Assembly: GCA_022432975.1 (NCBI GenBank)
Contig: CM039506.1
Span: 18,818,531-18,882,530 of the forward strand
DNA length: 64,000 bases
Direction of reading: 5' to 3'
Origin: Begonia masoniana
Taxonomy: Eukaryota; Streptophyta; Magnoliopsida; Cucurbitales; Begoniaceae
Position 1 is the first letter of the stretch, and each line of letters begins with the position of its first letter. The notes under the pieces are model-generated. The model saw only the letters and a program-made list of their open reading frames with translations, was not told the origin of the DNA and searched no databases. The position numbers and the translations under genes are program-made. This document shows, piece by piece, positions 1 through 10,955 of the stretch.

Positions 1-213
1 CGAGTTTGGTCTGGGTCAAGCTCCTGTTTTGATAGCTTTGGTTCAGCCAACAGGTGTGGCTCAGGTCAAGCTCCTGTTTTGATAACTAGGGTTCCATCGA
101 ATTCTTCGATTGGGGTCTTAGTTCCTTACTTTGTTCTTGAATCAAAAGGCGTTCCTTTCAATTATTCCACGTTGTTGTCGGGTCCCGGGTCCTTTCGATC
201 CGAGGTTCACATC
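1..213. other. Non-satellite flank with a 50-bp-spaced direct repeat
   Basis: This stretch does not match the 208-bp satellite that starts at about 214, nor any other part of the window. It holds two copies of a 20-21-base word beginning GGTCAAGCTCC (14-34 and 64-84), exactly 50 bp apart, so it may be the edge of another short tandem repeat or of a transposable element cut by the window start. One frame stays open for about 25 codons at the left edge and then stops. I do not recognise the sequence. The transition into satellite lies at about 210-216, just before the first ATTGAGGACCC word. Confidence 0.5.
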
Positions 214-2089
214 AATTGAGGACCCAACAACCTTCATGGACGAGTAATTAAGACTTAGTAACGCGTTTGATGAAGCATAAGAAACGTCACTTCAATCGAT
301 TTGTTCCAAAAGAGTTGAACGTATCAAGCAAATGAGGTTGAGTGCTACATGACTTGTGGTTAGAACCAAAGTTATCCATTTCACATTCAAGGTTTTAACT
401 TGAAGTGTTGAGAACGACATGTATTGAGGACCCAACAACCATTATGGATGCGTAATTAGGACTTAGTAATGCGTTTGATGAAGCATAAGAAACTTCACTT
501 CAATCGATTTGTTCCAAAAGAGTTGAACGTATCAAGCAAATGAGGCTGAGTGCTACATGACCTATGGTTAGAACCAAAGTTATCCATTTCACATTCAAGG
601 TTTTAACTTGAAGTGATGAGAACGACGTGTATTGAGGACCCAACAACCTTCATGGACGAGTAATTAAGATTAGTAATGCGTTAGATTAAGCATAAGAAAC
701 TTCACTTCAATCGATTTGTTCCAAAAGGGTTGAACGTATCAAGCAAATGAGGTTGAGTGCTATATGACTTGTGGTTAGAACCAAAGTTATCCATTTCACA
801 TTCAAGGTTTTAACTTGAAGTGATGAGAACGACGTGTATTGAGGACCCAACAACCTTCATGGATGAGTAATTAAAACTTAGTAATGCGTTTGATGAGGCA
901 TAAGAAACTTCACTTCATATGATTTGTTCCAAAAGATTTGAACGTATCAAGCAAATGAGGTTGAGTGCTACATGACTTGTGGTTAGAACCAAAGATATCC
1001 ATTTAACATTCGAGGTTTTAACTTGAAGTGATGAGAACGACGTGTATTGAGGACCCAACAAACTTGATGGACGAGTAATTATAACTTAGTAATGCGTTTG
1101 ATGAAGCATAAGAAACTTAACTTTAATCGATTTGTTCCAAAAGAGTTGAACGTATCAAGCAAATGAGATTGAGTGTTACATGACTTGTGGTTAGAACATA
1201 AGTTATCCATTTCACATTATAGGTTTTAACTTGAAGTGATGAGAACGACGTCTATTGAGGACACAACAACCTTCAAGGACGCGTAATTAAGTCTTAGTAA
1301 TGCGTTTGATGAAGCATAAGAAACTTCACTTCAATCGATTTGTTCCAAAAGAGTTGAACGTAACAAGCAAATGAGGTTGAGTGCCACATGACTTGTGGTT
1401 AGAACCAAAGTTATCCATCTCACATTCAAGGTTTTAACTTGAAGTGATGAGAACGACGTGTATTGAGGACCCAACAACCTTCATGGACGAGTAATTAAGA
1501 CTTAGTAATGCGTTTGCTTAAGCATAAGAAACTTCACTTCAATCGATTTGTTCCAAAAGGGTTGAACGTATCAAGCAAATGAGGTTGAGTGCTACATGAC
1601 TTGTGGTTAGAACCAAAGTTATCCGTTTCACATTCAAGGTTTTAACTTGAAGTGATGAGAACGACGTGTATTGAGGACCCAACAACCTTCATGGACGAGT
1701 AATTAAGTACTTAGCAATGCATTTGATGAAGCATAATAAACTTCAGTTCAATCGATTTGTTCCAAAAGGGTTGAACGTATCAAGCAAATGAGGTTGAGTG
1801 CTACATGACTTGTGGTTAGAACCAAAGTTATCCGTTTCACATTCAAGGTTTTAACTTGAAGTGATGAGAACGACGTGTATTGAGGACCCAACAACCTTCA
1901 TGGACTAGTAATTAAAACTTAGCAATGCATTTGATGAAGCATAATAAACTTCAGTTCAATCGATTTGTTCCAAAAGAGTTGAACGTATCAAGCAAATGAG
2001 GTTGAATGCTACATGACTTGTGGTTAGAACCAAAGTTATACATTTCACAGTCAAGGTTTTAACTTGAAGTGATGAGAACAACGTGTACT

Positions 2090-3030
2090 GAGTACCCAAC
2101 AACCTTCATGGACGCGTAATTAAGACTTATTAATGTGTTTGATGAAGCATAAGAAACTTCACTTCAATCGATTTGTTCCAAAAGAGTTGAACGTTTGAAG
2201 CTAATGAGGTTGAGTGTTACATGACTTGCGGTTAGAACCAAAGTTATCCACTTGACATTCAAGGTTTTAACTTGAAGTGATAAGAACGACGTGTATTGAG
2301 GACCCAACAACCTTCATGGACGAGTAATTAAGACTTAGCAATGCGTTTGATAAAGCAAAAGAAACTTCACTTCAATCGATTTGTTTCTAAAGAGTCGAAC
2401 GTATCAAGCAAATGAGGTTGAGTGCTACATGACTTGTGATTAGAACCAAAGTTATCCATTTCACATTCAAGGTTTTAACTTGAAATGATGAGAACGACCT
2501 GTATTGTTTACCCAACAACCTACATGGACGCGTAAATAAGACTTGTGGTTAGAACCTAAGTTATCCATTTCACGTTCAAGGTTTTAACTTGAAGTGATGA
2601 GAACGACGTGTATTGGGGACCAACAACCTTTATGGACGAGTAATTAAGACATAGTATTGCGTTTGATGAAGCATAAGAAACTTCACTTCAATCGATTTGT
2701 TCCAAAAGAGTTAAACGTATCAAGCAAATGAGGTTGAGTGCTACATGCCTTGTGGTTAGAACCAAAGTTATCCATTTCACATTCAAGGTTTTATATAGAA
2801 GTGATGAGAACGACGTGTATTGAGGACCCAACAACCTTCATGGACGAGTAATTAAAACTTACTAATGCGTTTGATAAAGCATTAGAAAATTCACTTCAAT
2901 CGATTTGTTCCAAAAGAGTTGAACGTATCAAGCAAATGAAGTTGAGTGCTACATGACTTGTGGTTAGAACCAAAGGTATCCATTTCACATTCAAGGTTTT
3001 AAATTGAAGTGATGAGAACGACGTGTATTG
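2090..3030 (-). repeat. Higher-order repeat segment, copy 1 (offset 2,188 bp)
   Basis: Shared private variants tie this block to 4278-5218 at one constant offset of 2,188 bp: GATAAAGCAAAAG (2347 and 4535), TTGGGGACCAAC (2613 and 4801) and AAAGCATTA (2876 and 5064). It includes a monomer of only about 108 bp (2511-2618) in which about 100 bp between the ACGCGTAA and ACTTGTGG parts of the unit is deleted; the same deleted monomer recurs at 4699. The offset equals ten full monomers plus the short one, so a multi-monomer block was duplicated as a unit. Confidence 0.8.
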
Positions 3031-4277
3031 AGGATCCAACAACCTTGATCGACGAGTAATTAAAACTTAGTAATGCGTTTGATGAAGCATAAAAAACTTC
3101 ACTTCAATCGATTTGTTCCAAAAGAGTTGAACGTATCAAGCAAATGAGATTGACTGTTACATGACTTGTGGTTAGAACCTAAGTTATCCATTTCACATTA
3201 TAGGTTTTAACTTGAAGTGATGAGAATGACGTGTATGGAGGACACAACAACCTTCAAGGACGCGTAATTAAGTCTTAGTAATGCGTTTGATAAAGCTTAA
3301 GAAACTTCACTTCAATCTATTTGTTCCAAAACAGTTGAACGTAACAAGCAAATGAGTTTGAGTGCTACATGACTTGGGGTTAGAACCAAAGTTATCCATT
3401 TCACATTCAAGGTTTTAACTTGAAATGATGATAACGACGTGAATTGAGGACCCAACAACCTTCATGGACGAGTAATTAAGACTTAGTAATGCGTTTGATT
3501 AAGCATAAGAAACTTCACTTCAATCGATTTGTTCCAAAAGGGTTGAACGTATCAAGCAAATGAGGTTTAGTGCTACATGACTTGTGGTTAGAACCAAAGT
3601 TATCCATTTCACATTCAAGGTTTTAACTTGAAGTAATGAGAACGACGTGTATTGAGGACCCAACAACCTTGATCGACGAGTAATTAAAACGTAGTAATAC
3701 GTTTGATGAAGCATAAGAAACTTCACTTCAATCGATTTGTTCCAAAAGAGTTGAACGTATCAAGCAAATGAGATGCAGTGTTACATGACTTGTGGTTAGA
3801 ACCTAAGTTATCCATTTCACATTATAGGTTTTAACTTGAAGTGATGAGAACGACGTGTATTGAGGACATAACAACCTTCTAGGACGCGTAATTAAGTCTT
3901 AGTAATGCGTTTGATGAAGAATAAGAAACTTCACTTCAATCGATTTGTTCCAAAAGAGTTGAACGTAACAAGAAAATGAGGTTGAGTGCTACATGACTTG
4001 TGGTTAGAACCAAAGTTATCCATTTCACATTCAAGGTTTTAACTTGAAGTGATGAGAACAACGTGTATTGAGGACCCAACAACCTTCATGGACGAGTAAT
4101 TAAGACTTAGTAATGCGTTTGATTAAGCATAAGAAACTTCACTTCAATCGATTTGTTCCAAAAGGGTTGAATGTATCAAGCAAATGAGGTTGAGTGCTAC
4201 ATGACTTGTGGTTAGAACCAATGTTATCCATTTCACATTCAAGGTTTTAACTTTAAGTGGTGAGAACGACGTGTATT

Positions 4278-5218
4278 GAGTAGCCAACAACCTTCAGGGA
4301 CGCGTAATTACAACTCAGTAATGCGTTTAAGGAAGCATAAGAAACTTCACTTCAATCGATTTGTTCCAAAAGAGTTGAACGTATCAAGCTAATGAGGTTG
4401 AGTGTTACATGACTTGCGGTTAGAACCAAAGTTATCCATTTCACATTCATGGTTTTAACATGAAGTGACGAGAACGACGTGTATTGAGGACCCAACAACC
4501 TTCATGGACGAGTAATTAAAACTTAGCAATGCGTTTGATAAAGCAAAAGAAACTTCACTTCAATCGATTTGTTTCAAAGGAGTCGACCGTATCAAGCAAA
4601 TGAGGTTGAGTGCTACATGACTTGTGATTAGAACCAAAGTTATCCATTTCACATTGAAGGTTTTAACTTGAAATGATGAGAAAGTCCTGTATTGATTACC
4701 CAACAACCTACATGGACGCGTAATTAAGACTTGTGGTTAGAACCTAAGTTATCCATTTCAAATTCAAGGTTTTAACTTGAAGTGATGAGAACGACTTGTA
4801 TTGGGGACCAACAACCTTCATGGATGAGTAATTAAGACATAGTAATGCGTTTGATGAAGCATAAGAAACTTCAATTCAATCGATTTGTTCCAAAAGAGTT
4901 AAACGTATCAAGCAAATGAGGTTGAGTGCTACATGCCTTGTGGTTAGAACCAAAGTTATCCATTTCACATTCAAGGTTTTATATTGAAGTGATGAGAACG
5001 ACGTGTATTGAGGACCCAACAACCTTCATGGATGAGTAATTAAAACTTATTAATGCGTTTGATAAAGCATTATAAAATTCACTTCAATCGATTTGTTCCA
5101 AAAGAGTTGAACGTATAAAGCAAATGAAGTTGAGTGCAACATGACTTGTGGTTAGAACCAAAGGTATCCATTTCACATTCAAGGTTTTAAATTGAAGTGA
5201 TGAGAACGACGTGTATTG
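4278..5218 (-). repeat. Higher-order repeat segment, copy 2 (offset 2,188 bp)
   Basis: Partner of 2090-3030. It has the same short monomer (4699-4806) and the same private variants in the same order. Similarity beyond ordinary monomer similarity fades at both edges: after about 3030 and 5218 the two series carry different variants. The intervening monomers (3030-4278) include two that share ACATTATAGG and a GTCTTAG variant with 1190-1300, a second and older layer of block duplication. Confidence 0.78.
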
Positions 5219-8200
5219 AGGACCCAACAACCTTCATGGACGAGGAATTAAAAATTATTAATTCGTTTGATGAAGTATAAGAAACTTCACTTCAATCGAT
5301 TTGTTCCAAAAGAGTTGAACGTATCAAGTAAATGAGGTGGAGTTTTACATGACTTGTGGTTAGAACCTAAGTTATCCATTTCACATTGAAGGTTTTAACT
5401 TGAAGTGATGAGAACGACGTGTATTGAAGACCCAACAACCTTCATAAACGAGTAATTTAGACTTAGTAATGCATTTGATTAAATATAAGAAACTTTACTT
5501 CAATCGATTTGTTACAAAGGAGTTGAACGTATCAAGCAAATGAGGTTGAGTACTACATGAATTGTAGATAGAATCTAAGTTATCCATTTCACATTCAAGG
5601 TGTTAACTTTAAGTGGTGAGAACGACGTATATTGAGTACCCAACAACCTTCATGGACGCATAATTACGACTTAGAAATGTATTTAATGAAGCATAAGAAA
5701 CTTCCCTTCAATCAATTTGTTCCAAAAGAGTTGACTGTATCAAGCAAATGTGGTTGAGTGCTCCATGACATGTGGTTAGAACCAAAGTTATCCATTTCAC
5801 ATTAGAGGTTTTAACTTGAAGTCATGAGAACGACGTGTATTGAAGACCCAACAATCTTCATAGACGAGTAATTAAAACATAGTAATGCGTTTGATTAAGC
5901 ATAAGAAACTTCACTTCAATCGATTTGTTCCAAAAGGGATGAACGTATCAAGCAAATGAGTTTGAGTGCTACATGACATGTGGTTAGAACCAAATTATCC
6001 ATTTCACATTCAAGGTTTTAACTTGAAGTGATAAGAACGACGTGTATTGAGGACCAACAACCTTCATGAACGAGTAATTAAGACTTAGTAATGCGTTTGA
6101 TGAAGAATAAGAAACTTCACTTCAATCGATTTGTTCCAAAAGAATGGAACGTATCAAGCAAATGAGGTTGAGTGCTACATGACTTGTGGTTATAACCAAA
6201 GTTATCCATTTCCAATTCAAGGTTTTAACTTGAAGTGATGAAAACGATGTATATTGAAGACCCAATAACCTTCATGGACGAATAATTAAGACTTAGTAAT
6301 GTGTTTGATTAAGCATAAGAAACTTCACTTCATTCGATTTGCTCCAAAAGGGTTAAACGTATTAAGCAAATGAGGTTGAGTGCTGCATGACTTGTGGTTA
6401 GAATTTAAGTTATCCATTTCACATTCAAGGTTTTAACTTGAAGTGATGAGAACGACGTGTATTGAGGACCCAATAACCTTCATGGACGAGTAATTAAAAT
6501 TTAGCTATGCTTTTGATAAAGCATAAGAAACTTCACTTCAATCGATTTGTTCCAAAAGAGTTGAACTTATCAAGTAAATGAGGTTGAGTGTTACATGACT
6601 TGTGGTTAGAACCTAAGTTATCCATTTCACATTGAAGGTTTTAACTTGAAGTGATGAGAACGACGTGTATTGAGGACCCAACAACCTTCATAAAAGAGTA
6701 ATTAAGACATAGTAATGCATTTGATTAAGCATAAGAAACTTTACTTCAATCTATTTGTTCCAAAGGAGTTGAACGTATCAAGCAAATGAGGTTGAGTGCT
6801 ACTTGAATTGTGGTTAGAACCTAAGTTATCCATTTCACATTCAAGGTTTTAAATTTAAGTGGTGAGAACAATGTGTATTGAGTGCCCAACAACCTTCATG
6901 GACGCGTAATTAAAACTTAGTAATGCGTTTGATGAAGCATAGGGAACTTCACTTCAATCGATTTGTTCCATAAGGGTTGAACGTATCAAGCAAATGTGAT
7001 TGAGTGTTACAACTCTTGTCGTAAGAACCTAAGTTATCCATTTCACATTGAATATTTTAACTTGAACTGATGAGAACGATGTGTATTGAGGACCCAACAA
7101 CCTTCATAAACGAGTAATTAAGACTTAGTAATGTATTTGATTAAGTATAAGAAACTTCACTTCAATCGATTTGTTCCAAAGAAGTTGAACGTATCAAGCA
7201 AATTAGGTTGAGTGCTACATGAATTGTGGTTAGAACCTAAGTTATCCATTTTCACATTCAAGGTTTTAACTTTAAGTGGTGAGAACGACGTGTATTGAGT
7301 ACCCAACAAATTTCTTGGTCGCGTAATTACGACTTGGCAATGCGTTTAATGAAGCATAAGAAACTTAACTATAATCAATTTGTTCCAAAAGAGTTGAACG
7401 TATCAAGGTTATGAGGTTGAGTGTTACATGACTTGCGGTTAGAACCTAGGTTATCCATTTCATATTCAAAGTTTTAACATGAAGTGATGAGAACGACGTG
7501 TATGGAGGACCTAACAACCTTCATGGACGCGTAATTAAGACTTAGTAATGCGTTTGATTAAGCATAAGAAACTTCACTTCAATCGATATGTTCCAAAAGA
7601 GTTGAACGTATCAAGCAAATGAGGTTGAAGGCTACATGACTTGTGGTTAGAACCAAAGTTATCCATTTCACATTCAAGGATTTAACTTGAAGTGAGGAGA
7701 ACGACGTGTATTTAGGACCCAACAACCTTCATGGACGCATAATTAAGACTTAGTAATTCGTTAGATGAAGCATAAGAAACTTCACTTCAATCGATTTGTT
7801 CCAAAAGAGTTGAACGTATCAAGCAAATGAGGTTGAGTGCTACATGACTTGTGGTTAGGACCAAAGTTATCTATTTCACATTCAAGGTTTTAACTTGAAG
7901 TTATGAGAACGACGTGTATTGAGGACCCAACAACCTTCATAGACGCGTAATTAAGACTTAGTAATGCGTTTGATGAAGCATAAGAAACTTCACTTCAATC
8001 GATTTGTTCCAAAAGAGTTGAACGTATCAAGCAAATGAGGTTGAGTGCTACATGACTTGTGGTTAGAACCAAAATTATCTATTTCACATTCAAGGTTTAA
8101 CTTGAAGTGATGAGAACGACGTGTACTGAGTACCCAACAAACTTCATGGACGCGTAATTAAGACTTAGTAATGCGTTTGATGAAGCAGAAGAAACTTCAC

Positions 8201-8336
8201 TTTAATCGATTTGTTCCAAAAGAGTTGAACGTATCAAGCAAATGATGTTGAGTGCTACATGACTTGTGGTTAGAACCAAAATTATCCATTTCACATTCAA
8301 GGTTTTAACTTGAAGTGATGAGAACGATGTGTACTG

Positions 8337-8625
8337 TGTAACGACCCCTATTCCCAGCAAGATATTGTCCGCTCTGGCCAAAGCACTTTTAACTTCGGAG
8401 TTCTTATGAGATCCGTTGCCAATCGTGCTCCAAAACGCGTCTTACTATGTTGGAAGGGTCTCTTTACATATGTTTCATTTCCACATACTTCCCCAAGCGA
8501 TGTGGGATTGTGACGACCCCATTTTTACGATCCGTCACCTTCCGATTCGCCCGCGCGGACGTACCGCCATCCGGGTTCCGGTTCGTGCAGCCATCGTACC
8601 ATACTTACACATACGGGTCATCACA
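8337..8625 (-). mobile_element. Cassandra-like LTR (3' LTR) with 5S rRNA relic
   Basis: Read on the minus strand, a 289-bp unit begins TGTGATGACCCG at 8625 and ends GGGGTCGTTACA at 8337, giving the TG...CA ends of an LTR. Just before it on that strand lies a C-rich (plus) or G-rich (minus) polypurine tract at 8629-8645. Near its far end it carries a 38-bp match to plant 5S rRNA with about five mismatches, the hallmark of Cassandra terminal-repeat retrotransposons in miniature, whose LTRs are about 240-350 bp and which encode nothing. It directly abuts satellite at 8336. The partner 5' LTR of the same family is absent: the sequence beyond the primer-binding site is a different, long LTR. The Cassandra call rests on the 5S relic, LTR size and tiny internal region, and I recalled the 5S sequence from general knowledge. 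Confidence 0.75.
8381..8418 (-). promoter_or_regulatory. 5S rRNA-derived segment (pol III A-box region)
   Basis: On the minus strand this segment contains GAACTCCGAAGTTAA followed by a degenerate AGTGCTT, matching the conserved middle of plant 5S rRNA, which includes the A box of its internal RNA polymerase III promoter. Of about 38 aligned bases I count five differences, two of which fall in the A-box GCG. Most differences read as C-to-T or G-to-A, consistent with decay of methylated cytosines. The remaining downstream 5S part (intermediate element and C box) is only weakly recognisable towards 8350. Pol III activity is therefore doubtful. Confidence 0.72.
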
Positions 8626-8698
8626 ATCACCCCCCCTCGGGGGCCCAACGTCCTCGTTTGCCACATTTCCGGTTGAGTACAGGCTCTGATACCATAAC
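8626..8698 (-). mobile_element. Short internal region: polypurine tract and primer-binding site
   Basis: Only 73 bp separate the Cassandra-like LTR from the next LTR. On the minus strand it opens with GTTA, then the 13-base primer-binding site, about 35 bp of spacer, then a G-rich polypurine tract (GGGCCCCCGAGGGGGGG-like, plus coordinates 8629-8645) immediately before the LTR start. This is the complete minimal set of cis-elements for reverse transcription with no gag or pol, as expected of a miniature element that depends on proteins from another retrotransposon. Confidence 0.72.
8682..8694 (-). promoter_or_regulatory. Primer-binding site, initiator methionine tRNA type
   Basis: The minus strand reads TGGTATCAGAGCC, the standard plant site complementary to the 3' end of initiator tRNA-Met. 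It lies four bases from the TTACA end of the LTR at 8699, the normal position for priming minus-strand DNA synthesis, and fixes the element orientation as minus. Confidence 0.88.
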
Positions 8699-8954
8699 TG
8701 TAACGACCCTAATACTGTACCCATTTTTCCCGTAATATATTTTTCATTTTATACTTATACTTTCCTTTACTTTAAATAAAACTTTGTGCGGAATAAAAAC
8801 TAAAGTTGAAAACAGAATTTAAATCGGAATCGGAATCGAACCCTAAAATCATTTAAAACAAATCATTTATTAACTAATTAAACTCAAACATTATTTAATA
8901 CATTAAAACCCAGTCAAAAAGCGGGAGGGCAGAACTGGAATTCTGCCCTCAAGA

Positions 8955-9060
8955 GAAGCAGCGACCGGGCGCTGCTATATGCAGCGCCTGGTCGCCATGT
9001 GCGCTGCATTATGCAGCGCCTGTTCGCTGCCTGCAGCGACCAGCACGGCGCCCAGTCGCC
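8955..9060 (-). repeat. CGCTGCA-rich short repeat cluster in LTR-1
   Basis: About ten overlapping copies of the CGCTGCA/TGCAGCG word in both orientations, spaced irregularly at 10-20 bp. The same cluster is present in the LTR-1 copies at about 29637-29750 and 50102-50215, so it is a family trait. Both orientations are present, so the RNA could fold into several alternative hairpins. It is GC-rich against an AT-rich background. Confidence 0.75.
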
Positions 9061-9110
9061 TCTTCTTCCTTCTCTTTCTCTTCTCGTTTTTTTCATCTTT
9101 TTCTCTAAGT

Positions 9111-9138
9111 GCTCTCTGGAACCCTAATTCCAGAGAGC
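9111..9138. repeat. Perfect inverted repeat (hairpin) in LTR-1
   Basis: An 11-bp arm GCTCTCTGGAA (9111-9121) and its exact reverse complement TTCCAGAGAGC (9128-9138) enclose six bases. Copies at 29602-29628 and 50067-50093 keep a 10-bp stem although the loops differ, so the pairing is retained while the loop changes. Confidence 0.75.
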
Positions 9139-9688
9139 AAAACACTTTAAAGTTTCCTCCCTGCGCATCACAACTTCTACCCATTTTACATCACATTTTT
9201 CATTCTTTATCGTAACCGCTTATAACTTAAACCAACCGACTCGCAGCGGACTTTACGAAGTCCAACTACGTGGATAGCTCTAAAAACCGAGCTATCCGTA
9301 ACAACCTAAAACCAATCAAAACATTTCCAAAACATTCATTAAACAGTTCAAAACAAAACATTTTTACTTACAATTACCAAAATGTTATCTAACCCCTATC
9401 CAGAATCCAAGCAACCTAAAATGTCTATACATTCATAATTAACATTAATTCCCCAAAACACGTACACATACGTCCCCACGGGTCAGAAGCGCCTCGACTA
9501 CACAGCGCACTCCCACGGCCATCATCCGTCAACTGCCTCATACGTCAGGAGGAGGAACGCCGTCCTCACCTGGCTCGATGTCACCTAGAATATTACCTAC
9601 ACCATACAGACACCTATGAGATAATTAAATCTCAGTAAGCTCTACGTAAATGCAATGCGTGCTATGCGTATGCAATTCAGAAAACATG

Positions 9689-9893
9689 CAGATACAGATA
9701 CAGATTCAGATTACAGATTCAGATTCTTTACGTCGCAGACAGATTATCACTGAGGTCTACCAAACCTCTCCGTGACCAGATAACAGATTACGTAGATTCT
9801 TTTCGTTGGTTCATTTTACTTTTGATTAGGTCGCAGACAGATTGTCACCGAGGTCTAAACCCACCTCGCCGTGACCAGATAACAGATTACGTA
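9689..9893 (-). repeat. CAGATT-rich simple repeat and 63-bp direct duplication in LTR-1
   Basis: Bases 9689-9725 are a run of ACAGAT/TCAGAT hexamers. Then a block of about 63 bp starting GTCGCAGACAGATT occurs at 9732 and again at 9830 (98 bp apart), each ending CAGATTACGTA. The LTR-1 copy at 28.9 kb has a single version of this block and different sequence between, so the duplication is private to this copy or its subfamily. Confidence 0.75.
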
Positions 9894-9979
9894 AATAATT
9901 AGGTCCATTACTTTGCTTAAAAACACGTACAGAATGATGCATGAACAATTCATATCAGACAGTAATCATATAGACAAAG

Positions 9980-10071
9980 CATACCATAAAAACTCCACAA
10001 TCAACCTATACACATACAGACAGAACATACCATCAAAACTCAACAATCAACCTATACACATATAACTTAAC
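9980..10071 (-). repeat. 46-bp tandem duplication in LTR-1
   Basis: Two adjacent 46-bp units start CATACCAT at 9980 and 10026 and differ by a few bases. They are not duplicated in the other LTR-1 copies. Confidence 0.7.
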
Positions 10072-10171
10072 TACCCAACCAAAGCGATTAAACAAAACAT
10101 CACCAAGTTCCTCGAGAAGACCACGACGTACGGTGTAGGCCAATCGGCCAGAAAAGATCACGAGAACTTAC

Positions 10172-10216
10172 CTCGTGTCCAAAGCAGCTCAAGCTCCGTC
10201 CACGAGCGTTGTTTGT
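10172..10216 (-). other. 45-nt splice-flanked segment in LTR-1 (candidate mini-exon)
   Basis: On the minus strand the segment is preceded by TTTGCTTCAG and followed by GTAAGTTCTCG, a consensus plant acceptor and donor. Its length (45 nt) and its CTCGTGGACG-AGCTTGAG core are shared with 28496-28540 and 48961-49005. Splicing is inferred, not observed. Confidence 0.45.
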
Positions 10217-10855
10217 CTGAAGCAAATCACAATATCGACGTTAAACGAGTTTAAACTATCGATCGTCCAATTCACAAACCTTAACTAAGGAAACTTTCCT
10301 AAAGTTCTAATCCAATTATTGAGCTATTAATCGATAAATTTACGCTCAGCACCTAAATTCTCAATTTACGAGTTTTCCTAAAATCTCAAAAGCCCTAATT
10401 TTAACATTTTCACAAATTGATATAACTTCGTCCAATAACGTCAAATATGTCTTTTATATCGTCAATCATACTCAACTATAATTTCGGATCCTAAATCGAT
10501 ATTTTTATCGAAACCTAAACGAAACCCTAATTATTTAAACGTTACGAAACTCGAAATCTAACGTTCTAAAACTATAGAGACATACCTAGAACGTCGATTG
10601 GAGGAAGAAACGTGAAGAACGAAGGAAAAAACGGAAGAGAACCGGAGGTCGGATCGTGAGAAACGTCGGCGGCCAGAGAGGGTTGCGAGAGAAGAAAAAA
10701 AAATGATCATGCTCTCTGGTGTGAAATGGCGAAGGGAGAAGAGAGATTAGTTTTAATTAAAAATTTACTTTGCAAATTACCGTTTGCCCTTCTTTGATTT
10801 TTATATTCGTTTCGTCCTTCGTTCGGTAATCGTCCAACTTTTTTTTTTTTTTTTT

Positions 10856-10955
10856 NNNNNNNNNNNNNNNNNNNNNNNNNNNNNNNNNNNNNNNNNNNNN
10901 NNNNNNNNNNNNNNNNNNNNNNNNNNNNNNNNNNNNNNNNNNNNNNNNNNNNNNN
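10856..10955. other. Scaffold gap, exactly 100 N
   Basis: An arbitrary-length gap. The left contig ends in 17 T (10839-10855) inside LTR-1 and the right contig begins with 10 A (10956-10965) and then satellite. Satellite orientation is minus on the left and plus on the right. Nothing spans the gap, so order and orientation across it are not demonstrated by the sequence. Confidence 0.99.

Larger units (their letters stand above)
214..8336 (-). repeat. 208-bp satellite array, minus orientation, diverged subfamily
   Basis: Roughly 39 head-to-tail monomers. The word GACCCAACAA falls at 221, 429 and 637, exactly 208 bp apart, and the period holds to the end except at two shortened monomers. The reverse complement aligns along its full length with the plus-oriented satellite after the gap, so this is the same family inverted. 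It is a distinct subfamily: most copies read ACCTTCATGG and ACGAGTAATT where the other arrays read AAGCTTCATGG and ACGCGTAATT on this strand, so the HindIII and MluI sites are mostly lost. Monomers differ from one another by scattered substitutions with few indels, which looks like natural divergence in well-polished sequence. No coding potential; short open frames here are by-products of the repeat. Confidence 0.96.
8699..10855 (-). mobile_element. Long LTR, family LTR-1, truncated by the scaffold gap
   Basis: On the minus strand this ends GGGTCGTTACA at 8699, next to the primer-binding site, and is collinear with the reverse complement of the solo LTR at 27533-30001. Shared landmarks in order are an AT-rich end, the CGCTGCA cluster, the CTCTCTGGAA hairpin, the segment with the AGGAGGAGGAACG word, the GGCC-GATT-GGCC palindrome and a 45-nt splice-flanked segment. 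It lacks its promoter-distal 5' end because the contig stops in a run of 17 T at 10839-10855. It is clearly diverged from the 27.5-kb copy and carries private internal duplications. Long LTRs with this primer-binding site suggest a Ty3/gypsy element, perhaps Tekay-like; no pol gene is present to confirm. Confidence 0.8.

Noticed and set aside
8416..8689. Two overlapping plus-strand frames of 80-86 codons
   Set aside because: They lie antisense in the Cassandra-like LTR and its internal region, which encode nothing in known elements.
8337..8698. A functional 5S rRNA gene
   Set aside because: Only about 38 bp of the 120-bp gene is recognisable, with changes in the A box, and it sits within an LTR.
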